Under the pieces are notes generated by a model. That model was not told where the DNA came from. It saw nothing but the letters and a program-made list of their open reading frames with translations, and searched no databases. Positions 9,901 to 17,635 of a stretch of DNA of 64,000 nt are shown here, in pieces. Origin of the DNA: Fredinandcohnia onubensis (GTDB taxonomy: Bacteria; Bacillota; Bacilli; Bacillales; Bacillaceae_L); contig NZ_NSEA01000002.1 in assembly GCF_002734285.1 (NCBI RefSeq), positions 248,001 to 312,000 of the forward strand, given 5' to 3'. The position numbers were made by a program, and so were the translations under genes. Numbering within the stretch: the stretch's first letter is position 1; each line of letters opens with the position of its first letter.

Positions 9901-10008
9901 TAGCTCTTTGTCTACTTTTAATAGTGAATAGCTGCCAATTACAGTTACTAGAAAGATCATTAATGTAATCAGAATTTTCCGTTGTACAATAAATTTCAAA
10001 AGCTTCAC
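6958..10008 (-). CDS. RND-family efflux permease (SwrC/AcrB type)
   Basis: A 1016-residue two-fold repeated RND transporter: a TM helix at residues 10-28, a large extracellular porter loop, a TM bundle around 335-530, a second loop and a second bundle around 850-1000. The TM4 segment GLGLGIGMMVDSSIVILEA carries the proton-relay Asp. It exports amphiphilic compounds driven by proton motive force. B. subtilis SwrC, which protects against surfactin, is the closest well-known relative by type. The GTG at 10008 follows AGGAGATG 4 nt upstream. No membrane-fusion partner gene is adjacent, as is usual for Gram-positive RND proteins. Confidence 0.9.
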   Translation of the reverse strand: MKLLKFIVQRKILITLMIFLVTVIGSYSLLKVDKELMPPVKLDGAFVEIYAGEMAAIEVERTITTPIEQRILAIEGVEGVQSTTNIGRTTLNLSFEAGRGEEIYKEVESAIASAKSEYPSITDVTSGQYGGSQSYEFFMDVSGGNMQAMSAFAKDILEPRLEALPEVRDVLLTGIEEQEVAIKIDREKLQEHQLDVNQVIAAVQQSNSEATLGELQNDKDSPSLRWSSEVENVKDIENISIPSQNGFIHLKDVANITIQSLENNSYVWKNGSQDFLLVQIGRVSNVTQIEMAKAVRAEVEKIHNENLVKNFELNEVVAQADYVSDSIDGVKDNILIGGVIAIVILLLFLRNIRATFIIGLSIPSSVLLTFTAMWLFDYSFNMLTLLGLGLGIGMMVDSSIVILEAIYKKKELGFGRFEAVIEGTREVASAVIASMLTTIVVFLPIGLIGGEMGEFVIMLSAVVAITLISSVVISFTLIPSLSETYLKLRRPSKLKKDSIMMKGYRNVVGWVIRKKRNSFAVITLFFLMLIGSLFLVTKIPMTIMPDMLNRYSELAVDLEPGLSLEEKQSVVNEINQRLQKVKDVETNYVMDNGTMLYTIINMTKGNQITVEQKEVNENILEALRDMQEDHPISGVQSAMAGGGGFPVQINIKGDSFEQLQTISNKFTDELQKVDGVSAITNSIERTSEEQIIVIKEKEIEKAGLYPSQIKQFIEESFIQIPVGTLQNQDETMPLTLSWAKTPATKADLMDMKMPINGGEEPLSSYIELTSVQTPNEIIHSDGERLVTISADIKNRDLGAVNRDIQKIIDSFETPTGYTLTAGGDLEQQQELMTDMIFVFAISIFLVYLVMAVQFNHFGHPLLVMSVIPITIIGVILGLFITQMELNLISGMGIIMLIGIVLNNAILLIDRTNQLRKEGNSIQEALIGAGNDRIRPIFMTTLTTVGGMLPLALESGASGNYQAPMATVIISGLSFATLITLFLIPAVYRLFSFSKSTETSKERSEVRSKAKVKADKI

Positions 10009-10214
10009 AATCCATCTCCTCTTTCCTTAATAGGTAAAATTTAGTACTTTTGTATAAATTAATCATATCGTCATAAGCAAAATGGCATAAGGATCCGGAG
10101 ATTTATCTTGATGTAAGACTTAAGACTTAGGAAAATTATGGAGAATCATTAGAAAAAGGATATAATAAAGAGGGCTTACATTTTTTATCCGATTTTTAGA
10201 AGGGGCGTTTTTTC

Positions 10215-11132
10215 ATGAAAAGAATGAAAAAGATATTCATCTTATTTGGTATTCTCATCGGCTATATGGCCACAATTGGAATGATATTTACAAACATTGT
10301 GATGTTCATGAAGAAGAAAACCGATGATGAAATTCTTGAACGTGAAACGAGAGAAGGTCGTTTGACCTTGGATGAGGTCCAGTCTCTGCAAAAGGAGGAC
10401 ATCTCCATCAAATCGAAATTCGGATACCCGATTAAAGGCTGGCTTGTTAAAGGAACGGATAAAAAAAGATTTATTATTATCTCTCACGGTGTGACTCAAA
10501 ACAAATTAAATTCAATTAAATACATGAAGCTTTTCTTGGAGCGTGATTGGAATGTCCTTTTATACGATCATCGACGCCATGGAGAAACTGGTGGAAAAAC
10601 AACGAGCTATGGACACTATGAAAAATTCGATCTAGAAACGGTTGTTAATTGGGTTAAGGAAAAATACGGGGAAAATAGTACCATTGGTATCCACGGGGAA
10701 TCTATGGGGGCTGTGACGACTCTACTGTATGCTGGAATGATTGAGGATGGAGCTGATTTCTATATTGTGGACTGCCCGTTTTCCGATTTTGAAGCACAAT
10801 TGAAGTATCTTTTAAAGGTTGATTATAAAATTCCTGCTCCACTTGTTCTTCCTTTTGCCAATATATTTTTAAAGCTTCGGGATGGGTATAGCATCAAGGA
10901 TGTTTCACCCGTTTCTGTGATTCAAAATATTAAAAATCCGGTATTATTTATCCACAGTGCTAAGGATGATTATATTTTGCCTGAAATGACAATGGAGCTT
11001 TATAAAATGAAAGAAGGACCCAAGCAAATGTTAATTGCCGAAAAAGGAAAGCATGCATACTCCTTTGCTGATAACAAAGAAGCCTATGAAAAGGTAATTG
11101 ATGATTTTTTTGCCAACTATGTAAGGGACTGA
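10215..11132 (+). CDS. yqkD: alpha/beta hydrolase YqkD
   Basis: The 305-residue product begins with one membrane anchor (residues 7-29). The alpha/beta-hydrolase fold follows: the oxyanion HG at ISHGVTQN, the nucleophile serine in GESMGA near residue 163, Asp in HSAKDDYILP and His in KGKHAYSF. The active site therefore faces outside the membrane. It is a cell-surface serine hydrolase (esterase-like) of unknown substrate. A TATAAT-like -10 lies near 10165. Order yqkD-yqkC-yqkB matches B. subtilis. Confidence 0.87.
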   Translation: MKRMKKIFILFGILIGYMATIGMIFTNIVMFMKKKTDDEILERETREGRLTLDEVQSLQKEDISIKSKFGYPIKGWLVKGTDKKRFIIISHGVTQNKLNSIKYMKLFLERDWNVLLYDHRRHGETGGKTTSYGHYEKFDLETVVNWVKEKYGENSTIGIHGESMGAVTTLLYAGMIEDGADFYIVDCPFSDFEAQLKYLLKVDYKIPAPLVLPFANIFLKLRDGYSIKDVSPVSVIQNIKNPVLFIHSAKDDYILPEMTMELYKMKEGPKQMLIAEKGKHAYSFADNKEAYEKVIDDFFANYVRD

Positions 11133-11146
11133 TTTTTTTCAGTCCC
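11125..11146. terminator. hairpin between convergent yqkD and yqkC
   Basis: An 8-bp stem GGGACTGA/TCAGTCCC (11125-11132 with 11139-11146) has a loop of six T. It overlaps the yqkD stop and ends before the yqkC stop. It lacks a T-tail, so terminator function is only probable. Confidence 0.45.
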
Positions 11147-11389
11147 CTAACCTAATATATCTGTTATATCTTTCAAGTTCTCATCAATCCAAGTTAATGC
11201 GAGTTCTATCGTTTCAAATTCCTGAACCTCAAAGGTTACTTCATCCTGAAGCAACCAAACATCCTTTTGATCATGATTCACTCCTGCAATTGACCAGTGC
11301 AAGAGACTATACGGATGATTATCATGTAAAAAAGAAACCCATGTTTTATCTTCTGCAATATTTCGTATCGTTTTAAGCTTGGAACTCAT
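11147..11389 (-). CDS. yqkC: YqkC family protein (DUF2552)
   Basis: The 80-residue product ([10 protein letters not shown]...) contains [10 protein letters not shown] and [16 protein letters not shown] segments typical of YqkC/DUF2552 proteins of unknown function. The start at 11389 overlaps the end of yqkB by 17 nt, suggesting translational coupling; a GTG at 11398 in the same frame is an alternative. No signal peptide or membrane segment is visible. Confidence 0.75.
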   Translation of the reverse strand: MSSKLKTIRNIAEDKTWVSFLHDNHPYSLLHWSIAGVNHDQKDVWLLQDEVTFEVQEFETIELALTWIDENLKDITDILG

Positions 11390-11717
11390 GTACACCACTC
11401 ATTTCTACTAACCGTAAACGCGGATTCAGAATCTCGTTTGGACTTTTTAACATAAAACAATTTGCTGTTTCAATAAAATCAACAGTCATATTCTCATCTA
11501 AGAATACCATTTTAGATTTTTCGACTAATAATGGTTGATAATTTGTTTCTAGGATTAGATCATCTTCATCCCCAGAGTCTACAAGCCATAATGCAGTAAC
11601 TCCGCTCATCACACAACCACAGCCCTCTGTTTCATATTTTAATTTTAACTTGTTATCTTTATTTTTTATTTGGGAGTTTAGTTTTTCAATCGCACGTTCT
11701 GAAAATGTTACATTCAT
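11373..11717 (-). CDS. yqkB: YqkB, HesB-like iron-sulfur biosynthesis domain protein
   Basis: The 114-residue protein has the HesB/IscA-like fold pattern with a CGCVMSG segment near residue 33 and a later single cysteine in ANCFML. It lacks the C-terminal CGCG motif of true A-type carriers, so a classical scaffold role is doubtful. It starts at ATG 11717 behind AGAGGAG and overlaps yqkC. The neighbouring CDGSH gene is another iron-sulfur protein, a suggestive but unproven link. Confidence 0.78.
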   Translation of the reverse strand: MNVTFSERAIEKLNSQIKNKDNKLKLKYETEGCGCVMSGVTALWLVDSGDEDDLILETNYQPLLVEKSKMVFLDENMTVDFIETANCFMLKSPNEILNPRLRLVEMSGVHEFQA

Positions 11718-11877
11718 TTCGTTCTCCTCTTTCTTTCATTTTATGACTATTCTAACATATCTTGTTTCCAACTACATATCATTACAATAACTCGACACTT
11801 CACCAACTATTTGAGTTTTGGTAAATGTTGAACTACTATCAATAGTAATACAATTAGATTAAGGAGGTATTCAAGAG

Positions 11878-12081
11878 ATGTCAAAAGTTACGATTAAGGT
11901 AAATGATAATGGTTCATTAAGAATCACAGGTGACGTTGATTTAGTGGATAAGGAAGGGAATAAGTTCCCAACAAAACAAACCTTCTCATTATGCAGATGC
12001 GGTTTGTCTAAAAATAAACCTTTTTGCGACGGTTCGCATAAGGGAAATTTCGAATCTGTCGTACGAGCTCCAAATGAATAA
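11878..12081 (+). CDS. CDGSH iron-sulfur domain protein
   Basis: A 67-residue protein built around one CDGSH motif: CRCGLSKNKPFCDGSH near residues 41-56, which supplies three Cys and one His for a redox-active [2Fe-2S] cluster. An excellent AAGGAGG at 11861-11867 precedes the ATG. It is monocistronic, ending in a hairpin at 12093-12113. The perfect inverted repeat TACTAT-CA-ATAGTA at 11834-11847 in its leader could be an operator. Cellular role unknown. Confidence 0.88.
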   Translation: MSKVTIKVNDNGSLRITGDVDLVDKEGNKFPTKQTFSLCRCGLSKNKPFCDGSHKGNFESVVRAPNE

Positions 12082-12092
12082 TCCTTATTAGA

Positions 12093-12119
12093 CCGAGTGC
12101 ACTACGCATTCGGTTTTTT
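12093..12119 (+). terminator. terminator of the CDGSH gene
   Basis: Stem CCGAGTGC/GCATTCGG (12093-12100 with 12106-12113, one G-T pair) followed by six T. Confidence 0.8.
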
Positions 12120-12179
12120 CGTTATGAGATTTATAATTATGATACAATACGGATAAAAGCCTATCATGGAGGACGAAAC

Positions 12180-13973
12180 ATGCCTGATTGGTCGTATCAT
12201 ATACTTTTTAAACCTATTTTATCTCGAATTTCTCCCTATCAATCTCGGGAATTTATCCACAGAGGTATGAATCTGGTTGCCTCCATCCCAGGAGGACATC
12301 GGTTGATTCATTTCCTTGGTAGAGAGGAATCTTCTGAACTTGTAAAAAAAGAAATCCAAGGTGTGAGTTATGCAAATCCGGTTGGCCTTTCTGGAAAAAT
12401 CGATCCGCTTTTAACCGGTTCTAGAGCTTTTTCAAATCTTGGGTTTGGTCTGATTGAAATTGGTCCAGTGACGATAGAGCCCACAACTGACCCTACTCTA
12501 CCAATCGTTGATTGGCGAAAGCAGCAAATTGATTTTCCTGTAAATTATGAATCTATCGGAATTGAAAGAACAGTTCAAACGCTTGAAAAGTGGAAACCAA
12601 CACAACCCGTTTTGGCAAGATTGGATGGAACGGACGAAGAACTACACTATTTAATAACGAGATTAGAGTCCTATGTTGCAGCGTTTGTCACTTCTTCAAT
12701 GGAACTTCGTTGTTCAACAGATCGCCCTGTTTATCTGTCTGTCCCAGCAGATAAAATTAGAAACTTGGATTTCAATCGTGTTCAGACCTGTTTTTCTGGA
12801 ATAGTAGTTGATGAACCCCCGAATCTACCGATTGAAAAATATAGGAGTGAATTACTAGATTCGCTCTATTATTTAAGGCAACATGGTTTCTCCCTACCTG
12901 TCATTACAGTTGGTGGCATCTATGAACCTGCCGATGCACTTGCACTTTTCGAAGCTGGGGCCGATCTCGTTCTGCTTTCAGGAGGCTATGTCTTCTCTGG
13001 ACCTGGCCTGACAAAGCGAATTAATGAAGCTCTTACACACAAACTTCAGCCTAAGCCTCCGGTTCAACCCGGATGGATTTGGTATTGGCTATTTGGATTG
13101 TCCATTCTTATTGGTGGAATAATTGCTGTTCTTTTCAGCCTGACAACCATTATTCTCCCTTATGATGAACTGTTTCTTGGGATGCAACGAGAAGAAATCC
13201 TCTTGTTTAATGATCGGATTCTTTATTTTATGGCACATGACCGGATGACACTCGCTGGGACAATGATTTCCGGTGGTATCGTCTATATAGCATTGGCGCG
13301 TTTTGGAGTACGCAACCAAATTCTTTGGGCAAAGCAAGCCATCGATTTAGCAGCCATACTCGGCTTTTTAGGTATTTTTCTTTTTATCGGATACGGCTAT
13401 TTTGATTGGTTACATTTGATATTTTGGCTTATTTTACTTCCAATTTATCTAATAGGGTTTATGAAAACAAGATCCCTTAAAGGGACCCCAACATCTCTTA
13501 ACACCCGTAATCACCGCGTTTGGAAACATAGTATAATAGGGCAATTGGCCTTTGTCATTCTTGGTTTTTCTTTCGTGTTGGGCGGAATTGTGATTTCTAT
13601 TATTGGAATAACGAACGTGTTTGTAGCAACTGACATTTTATATCTTTGTATGCCACCCGAAGTGCTTGATTTGTTTAATGATAAATTGATATCAGTCATT
13701 GCTCATGATCGTGCGGGGTTTGGAAGTGCACTACTCAGTGTTGGATTGTTAGTCCTGACGATTTCTCTCTGGGGATTTCAGCAAGGGAATAAATGGGTTT
13801 GGTGGACCTTACTCATTGGCGGACTTCCAGCCTTTTTCGCCGGGATTTGGATTCATTTTGCGATTGGATATACAACCTTTATCCATCTGCTTCCTGCTTA
13901 TTTTGCAATTTGTTTGTTCTTAATTGGACTTATAATGACGTACCGATTTTTTCAAATAGGCAAGGATATGTAA
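12180..13973 (+). CDS. DHODH-like domain fused to an internally duplicated membrane domain
   Basis: A 597-residue fusion. Residues 1-290 follow class 2 dihydroorotate dehydrogenase: the N-terminal helix pair, NPVGLSGKID for the normal NPLGLAAGLDK, GFGLIEIGPVT, and a C-terminal VITVGGI ... GADLVLLSGGYVFSGPGL FMN-phosphate region. The central NxSSPNTPG catalytic loop and the substrate-binding Asn motifs are missing, so it is probably not a working PyrD. Residues 299-590 hold about eight membrane segments in two repeats (299-430 and 450-590), each with LFND-x6-AHDR followed by a GY ... HL segment. Start follows GGAGG. It is monocistronic with its own terminator. Function unknown; a membrane sensor or a redox protein are possible readings. 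Confidence 0.75.
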   Translation: MPDWSYHILFKPILSRISPYQSREFIHRGMNLVASIPGGHRLIHFLGREESSELVKKEIQGVSYANPVGLSGKIDPLLTGSRAFSNLGFGLIEIGPVTIEPTTDPTLPIVDWRKQQIDFPVNYESIGIERTVQTLEKWKPTQPVLARLDGTDEELHYLITRLESYVAAFVTSSMELRCSTDRPVYLSVPADKIRNLDFNRVQTCFSGIVVDEPPNLPIEKYRSELLDSLYYLRQHGFSLPVITVGGIYEPADALALFEAGADLVLLSGGYVFSGPGLTKRINEALTHKLQPKPPVQPGWIWYWLFGLSILIGGIIAVLFSLTTIILPYDELFLGMQREEILLFNDRILYFMAHDRMTLAGTMISGGIVYIALARFGVRNQILWAKQAIDLAAILGFLGIFLFIGYGYFDWLHLIFWLILLPIYLIGFMKTRSLKGTPTSLNTRNHRVWKHSIIGQLAFVILGFSFVLGGIVISIIGITNVFVATDILYLCMPPEVLDLFNDKLISVIAHDRAGFGSALLSVGLLVLTISLWGFQQGNKWVWWTLLIGGLPAFFAGIWIHFAIGYTTFIHLLPAYFAICLFLIGLIMTYRFFQIGKDM

Positions 13974-13995
13974 AAGGAGCCTCAGGGGCTCCTTT
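13973..13995. terminator. terminator between the DHODH-like fusion and the acetyltransferase
   Basis: A 9-bp stem AAAGGAGCC/GGCTCCTTT (13973-13981 with 13987-13995) directly after the stop, followed by CCTATTTTT on the plus strand. It lies between convergent genes. Confidence 0.8.
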
Positions 13996-13996
13996 C

Positions 13997-14545
13997 CTAT
14001 TTTTCTGGATTCCAGTCTTTTGCAATCATGCCATATACAACATGGTCTACATAGTGATCATATAGCCACTCACTTTGCCTTACTTTGCCTTCATTCACGA
14101 AGCCCAGTCTTTCCGGAATCGACCGACTCTTATGATTTTCGACCGCTGCACGGATTTCAACTCGATTTAATTTCAAGTGGTCAAGAGCATAATGTGTCAA
14201 TGCTTTTGCTACCCTTGTCATTATTCCATTTCCTTGGTATTGCTGACCAAGCCAGTAGCCGATAAAGGCTATTTTATTGGTCCAGTCGATTTCGTTAAAG
14301 CTTGCTACACCAACGATTTCATTTTTATAGACGATAACGGTATGTAGCCCTTTATTTTCTGCATAACTTTTCCTACATGATTGGATATATGCTTTTGTGT
14401 CCTCTACCTTTGTTGTCATATCGAGCCATGGTAGCCATTCTCGTAGGTAGGCTCTTGACTGGTCTGTTAATTCAAAAATTCTTTCAGCATCACTTAACTC
14501 TGTTAATTTTAAGGATAGTTCTTCGTCAATTTTGTATACAAACAT
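13997..14545 (-). CDS. GNAT acetyltransferase, RimJ/RimL (YdaF) type
   Basis: A 182-residue product from the ATG at 14545 (MFVYKIDEEL). The GNAT acetyl-CoA loop is seen as GYWLGQQYQGNGIMTRV, followed by LNRVEIRAAVENHKSRSIPERLGF, the typical RimJ/RimL/YdaF ending. Such enzymes acetylate N-terminal amines or small amines. A longer frame begins at 14596, but the GGGGG site upstream of 14545 and family alignment favour the shorter start. Substrate unknown. Confidence 0.82.
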   Translation of the reverse strand: MFVYKIDEELSLKLTELSDAERIFELTDQSRAYLREWLPWLDMTTKVEDTKAYIQSCRKSYAENKGLHTVIVYKNEIVGVASFNEIDWTNKIAFIGYWLGQQYQGNGIMTRVAKALTHYALDHLKLNRVEIRAAVENHKSRSIPERLGFVNEGKVRQSEWLYDHYVDHVVYGMIAKDWNPEK

Positions 14546-14639
14546 AGCTCTTGTTCCCCCTTTCTTGTATCCTATTATTCTTCTACCTCTAGTCATTAAA
14601 TTCCTTCAATAATCAAGAGACAAACATATGTAAAAAAAC

Positions 14640-15689
14640 CTATTTCAACATCTCACTTATTAATTCCCGATTCCTCTGATTAAACACTTCATTATGGGAT
14701 GAAACCATTGCTGCTTCATTCGCACTCGGTTCAATAAATTTTTTCGCTTTATTTACTGCATTTGCTGCATCTTGAAATGCACCTGCTATCAAGTTTACTT
14801 TACCGTCATACTTAATGATATCCCCTGCTGCAAAAAGTCCCTCTATAGATGTTTCGCATTGAGCATTTCCGGCTATATAGAAATTTTCTAGCATTTCAAT
14901 TTCAAGTTCACTGTTTTGAAGTAAGGATGTGTCTTGTTCAAAACCATGGTTTATCACGACATCATCAACTGATAAATAATCGGTATCACCTGTTTCGTTG
15001 TTTGTTAATTCTACTCTCCTAATTTCATCACGGTTATCAGTCGCAATGAGCTTTGTAATCGTGGTATTGAAATAGCATTTGACTGTACTATTTTCTAGAT
15101 TTGTAATTTGGGCTTCATGTCCAGAAAACTTCGATTTACGATGAATCACATATACTTCCTTCGCAATTGGCTCCAACTCGTTGGCCCAGTCAATTGCCGT
15201 ATTCCCACCACCTGAAATAATAACAATCTTATCTTTAAAATGCTGAAGAGATTTGACCGTGTAATGAAGATTTGAGACCTCAAACCGCTCCGCACCTTGA
15301 ATATCTATCTTTTGATGCTTTAAGATTCCACTCCCTACGGCAACTATCACTGTTTTCGAATAATGTTCCTTACCAGAAGCCGACTTCATTACAAACAATC
15401 CAGCTTCATTCTTGGTGATTGAAGTGATTCGTTCATTTAGAACAACTGTAGGATTGAATATTAGACCTTGCTTAACTAGCTGCTCGATTAACTTTGCACC
15501 TGGCAGAGGAGTTAGTCCCCCTATATCCCAAATCATCTTTTCAGGATAAATGTGTATTTTACCGCCTAAATATGGTTGAAAGTCGATTATTTTTGTTTTC
15601 ATTTGCCGTAATCCACTATAAAACGCAGAGTAAAGACCCGCCGGTCCCCCGCCAATAATTGTCACATCATAACATTCATGTTTCCGCAT
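14640..15689 (-). CDS. ferredoxin/flavodoxin-NADP+ reductase (YumC/YcgT type)
   Basis: The 349-residue flavoprotein has an FAD site GGGPAGLYSAFY at the N-terminus, an NADPH site GGGNTAIDWANEL near residue 157 and a second FAD motif AAGDI near residue 288, as in thioredoxin-reductase-like FNRs. It lacks the CxxC of thioredoxin reductase. It faces a siderophore importer across a Fur-controlled divergent promoter. A likely job is therefore supplying electrons for reductive iron release from imported ferric siderophore; this is inference. The ATG at 15689 follows GAGGAG. Confidence 0.88.
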   Translation of the reverse strand: MRKHECYDVTIIGGGPAGLYSAFYSGLRQMKTKIIDFQPYLGGKIHIYPEKMIWDIGGLTPLPGAKLIEQLVKQGLIFNPTVVLNERITSITKNEAGLFVMKSASGKEHYSKTVIVAVGSGILKHQKIDIQGAERFEVSNLHYTVKSLQHFKDKIVIISGGGNTAIDWANELEPIAKEVYVIHRKSKFSGHEAQITNLENSTVKCYFNTTITKLIATDNRDEIRRVELTNNETGDTDYLSVDDVVINHGFEQDTSLLQNSELEIEMLENFYIAGNAQCETSIEGLFAAGDIIKYDGKVNLIAGAFQDAANAVNKAKKFIEPSANEAAMVSSHNEVFNQRNRELISEMLK

Positions 15690-15754
15690 TCAAAACACTC
15701 CTCGAATATATTTCTATAAAATTCATAACAAATTATTTATTGCGAAAAACCTAG

Positions 15755-15783
15755 TTGACAATGATTATCAATAGAATTATAGT
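15755..15783 (+). promoter_or_regulatory. sigma-A promoter of the siderophore transporter operon
   Basis: TTGACA (15755-15760), a 17-nt spacer and TATAGT (15778-15783). The -35 overlaps Fur box 1, so iron-loaded Fur would occlude it. Confidence 0.75.
15756..15770. promoter_or_regulatory. Fur box 1
   Basis: TGACAATGATTATCA matches the 7-1-7 Fur consensus TGATAATnATTATCA with one mismatch. It covers the -35 of the plus-strand promoter. Confidence 0.85.
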
Positions 15784-15786
15784 ATC

Positions 15787-15816
15787 ATTATAACTTATAG
15801 TGATAATGATTATCAA
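15787..15816 (-). promoter_or_regulatory. sigma-A promoter of the ferredoxin-NADP reductase gene
   Basis: On the minus strand TTGATA (15811-15816), an 18-nt spacer and a perfect TATAAT (15787-15792). The -35 overlaps Fur box 2. Confidence 0.7.
15801..15815. promoter_or_regulatory. Fur box 2
   Basis: TGATAATGATTATCA is a perfect 7-1-7 Fur palindrome. It covers the -35 of the minus-strand promoter and lies just downstream of the plus-strand one, so both directions should be iron repressed. Confidence 0.9.
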
Positions 15817-15850
15817 TATCGTTTTCAAATCTTACAACTGGAGGAATATC

Positions 15851-16693
15851 ATGGTTCGTCTTTTTACAAAGGATTTGCATATTGGCTATGGCGACCGGTT
15901 AATCGTTAAGGACTTAAGTATTGAAATTCCTGATCAAAAGATTACAACGATTATTGGATCAAATGGCTGCGGAAAATCTACTCTGTTAAAAGCGATGTCA
16001 CGTGTAATCCCACATCAATCCGGTTCGATTATTTTGGATGGAGAAAGTATCTCAAGGGAAAATACGAAAAAACTCGCAAAAAAGCTAGCTATACTCCCTC
16101 AAAGTCCTGAAAGCGCTAGTGGCTTGACAGTAGGAGAAATCGTTTCTTACGGACGTTTTCCCTATCAAAAAGGATTTGGCCGACTAACAAATAAGGACAT
16201 TGAGATAATAAACTGGGCGCTCGACGTTACGGGGACATCGTTTTTTAAATATCACCCTGTCGATGCACTTTCTGGCGGACAACGCCAACGTGTATGGATT
16301 GCCATGGCTTTAGCTCAAGAAACGGAGATGATTTTTCTGGATGAACCTACAACTTACCTGGATATGGCGCATCAACTTGAAATATTAGAGCTGTTACATA
16401 AGCTTAACCAAGAACAGAAGCGGACGATCGTAATGGTTCTACATGATTTAAATCATGCCGCACGTTTTGCTGATTACATAATTGCCCTAAAACATGGTCA
16501 AATCGTAAAGGCGGGTACTTCTGAAGATGTGATTACGAACGAAGTCCTAAGAGAAGTGTTTCATATTGATGCTCTCATTGGGATAGATCCACGAACAAAT
16601 AAACCTATGTGTCTAACTTATCATTTATTAAAAGGAGAAAAATTAAATGAAGAAACTATTAATCCCCTTTCTACTAATCTTGTTACTATTTAG
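15851..16693 (+). CDS. ferric siderophore ABC transporter, ATP-binding protein
   Basis: A 280-residue FecE/FhuC-type ATPase. Walker A is GSNGCGKST near residue 37, the signature ALSGGQRQRVW near 140 and Walker B MIFLDEPTTYLD, with a switch His in VLHDLNHAA. It energises ferric-siderophore import through the two FecCD permeases downstream. The ATG at 15851 follows GGAGG; an upstream in-frame start at 15800 falls in the Fur operator and was rejected. Its last 47 nt overlap the binding-protein gene in another frame. First gene of a Fur-regulated four-gene operon. Confidence 0.92.
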   Translation: MVRLFTKDLHIGYGDRLIVKDLSIEIPDQKITTIIGSNGCGKSTLLKAMSRVIPHQSGSIILDGESISRENTKKLAKKLAILPQSPESASGLTVGEIVSYGRFPYQKGFGRLTNKDIEIINWALDVTGTSFFKYHPVDALSGGQRQRVWIAMALAQETEMIFLDEPTTYLDMAHQLEILELLHKLNQEQKRTIVMVLHDLNHAARFADYIIALKHGQIVKAGTSEDVITNEVLREVFHIDALIGIDPRTNKPMCLTYHLLKGEKLNEETINPLSTNLVTI

Positions 16694-17564
16694 TCTAGCT
16701 GCTTGTGGTGGCAGCACCAGTAAATCAACCGGTACCTCAAACGAAGAAACTTCTTCTGATACAATTACATATCAATCTGAGAATGGACCTGTTGAAGTGC
16801 CCGCAAGTCCACAACGTGTGGTTGTGCTTTCCACTTTTGCAGGAAATGTTCTGGCCTTGGATGTACCAGTCGTAGGTGTCGATTCTTGGTCTAAAGGAAA
16901 TCCTCGATATAAATTAGACGGTGTCGAGGAAGTAACAGATGAAAACCTAGAGAAAATCATTGAACTAGAGCCGGACTTAATCATCGGTCTCTCTACAATG
17001 AAAAACGTGGATAAATTAAAAGAAATTGCACCTGTTGTAACGTTTACTTATGGAAAATTGGATTACTTGTCTCAACAGTTAGAAATCGGTAAGTTAGTAA
17101 ACAAAGAAGCTGAAGCACAAAAATGGATTGATGACTTTAAAAAACGTGCCAAAGAGGCTGGAGAAAAAATAAAGGCTAAAATCGGCGAAGATGCAACAGT
17201 TACAGTCATTGAAAACTTTGATAAGGAACTTTATGTCTTTGGTGATAACTGGGCACGCGGTACAGAGATTTTATATCAAGAAATGAAATTGAACATGCCA
17301 GAAAAGGTAAAAGAAATGGCACTAGAAGCAGGTTACTATTCATTATCTTTAGAGGTACTTCCAGAGTTTGTTGGAGATTATCTAATTGTGAGTAAAGCAG
17401 AAGATACAGAAACTTCCTTTATGGATTCAGAAACGTATAAAAATATTCCTGCTGTTAAAAACAACCAAGCTTATGTAGCAAACGCAAAGGAATTTTACTT
17501 TAATGATCCAATTACACTTGAATATCAACTAGAATTTTTCATTCAATCATTTCTTGGCAACTAA
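16647..17564 (+). CDS. ferric siderophore-binding lipoprotein
   Basis: A 305-residue class III solute-binding protein. The signal peptide ends in the lipobox LAAC (Cys22), so it is anchored outside the membrane. The body (VVVLSTFAGNVLALDVPVVGVD ... IIELEPDLIIGLS) matches the iron-siderophore TroA-like family, most like hydroxamate binders such as FhuD/YfiY by general pattern. The start follows AAAGGAG, inside the end of the ATPase gene. Ligand not determinable by eye. Confidence 0.88.
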   Translation: MKKLLIPFLLILLLFSLAACGGSTSKSTGTSNEETSSDTITYQSENGPVEVPASPQRVVVLSTFAGNVLALDVPVVGVDSWSKGNPRYKLDGVEEVTDENLEKIIELEPDLIIGLSTMKNVDKLKEIAPVVTFTYGKLDYLSQQLEIGKLVNKEAEAQKWIDDFKKRAKEAGEKIKAKIGEDATVTVIENFDKELYVFGDNWARGTEILYQEMKLNMPEKVKEMALEAGYYSLSLEVLPEFVGDYLIVSKAEDTETSFMDSETYKNIPAVKNNQAYVANAKEFYFNDPITLEYQLEFFIQSFLGN

Positions 17565-17585
17565 TGTATATATGGGGGAGTTCTT

Positions 17586-17615
17586 ATGACAAGAATTCCT
17601 CTTCTTTTATTCTGA
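17586..17615 (+). other. nine-codon minicistron, apparent duplicated start of the permease gene
   Basis: ATG 17586 with a strong GGGGGAG (17574-17580) opens MTRIPLLLF and stops at 17613, 20 nt before the real permease start. The DNA resembles the beginning of the permease gene (ATGACAA ... ATTC ... TTTATTCTGAAA in both), so it looks like an imperfect tandem duplication of the start. It may now act as a leader peptide that couples translation, or be a scar. Confidence 0.45.
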
Positions 17616-17635
17616 AAAGGAAAAGATGAGATACT

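Noticed and set aside
12180-13050. Functional pyrD for pyrimidine synthesis
   Set aside because: The SSPN catalytic loop and substrate-binding Asn motifs are missing and the gene is not in a pyr cluster.
14640-15689. Thioredoxin reductase
   Set aside because: The CxxC redox pair of thioredoxin reductases is absent; the layout fits YumC/YcgT ferredoxin-NADP reductases.
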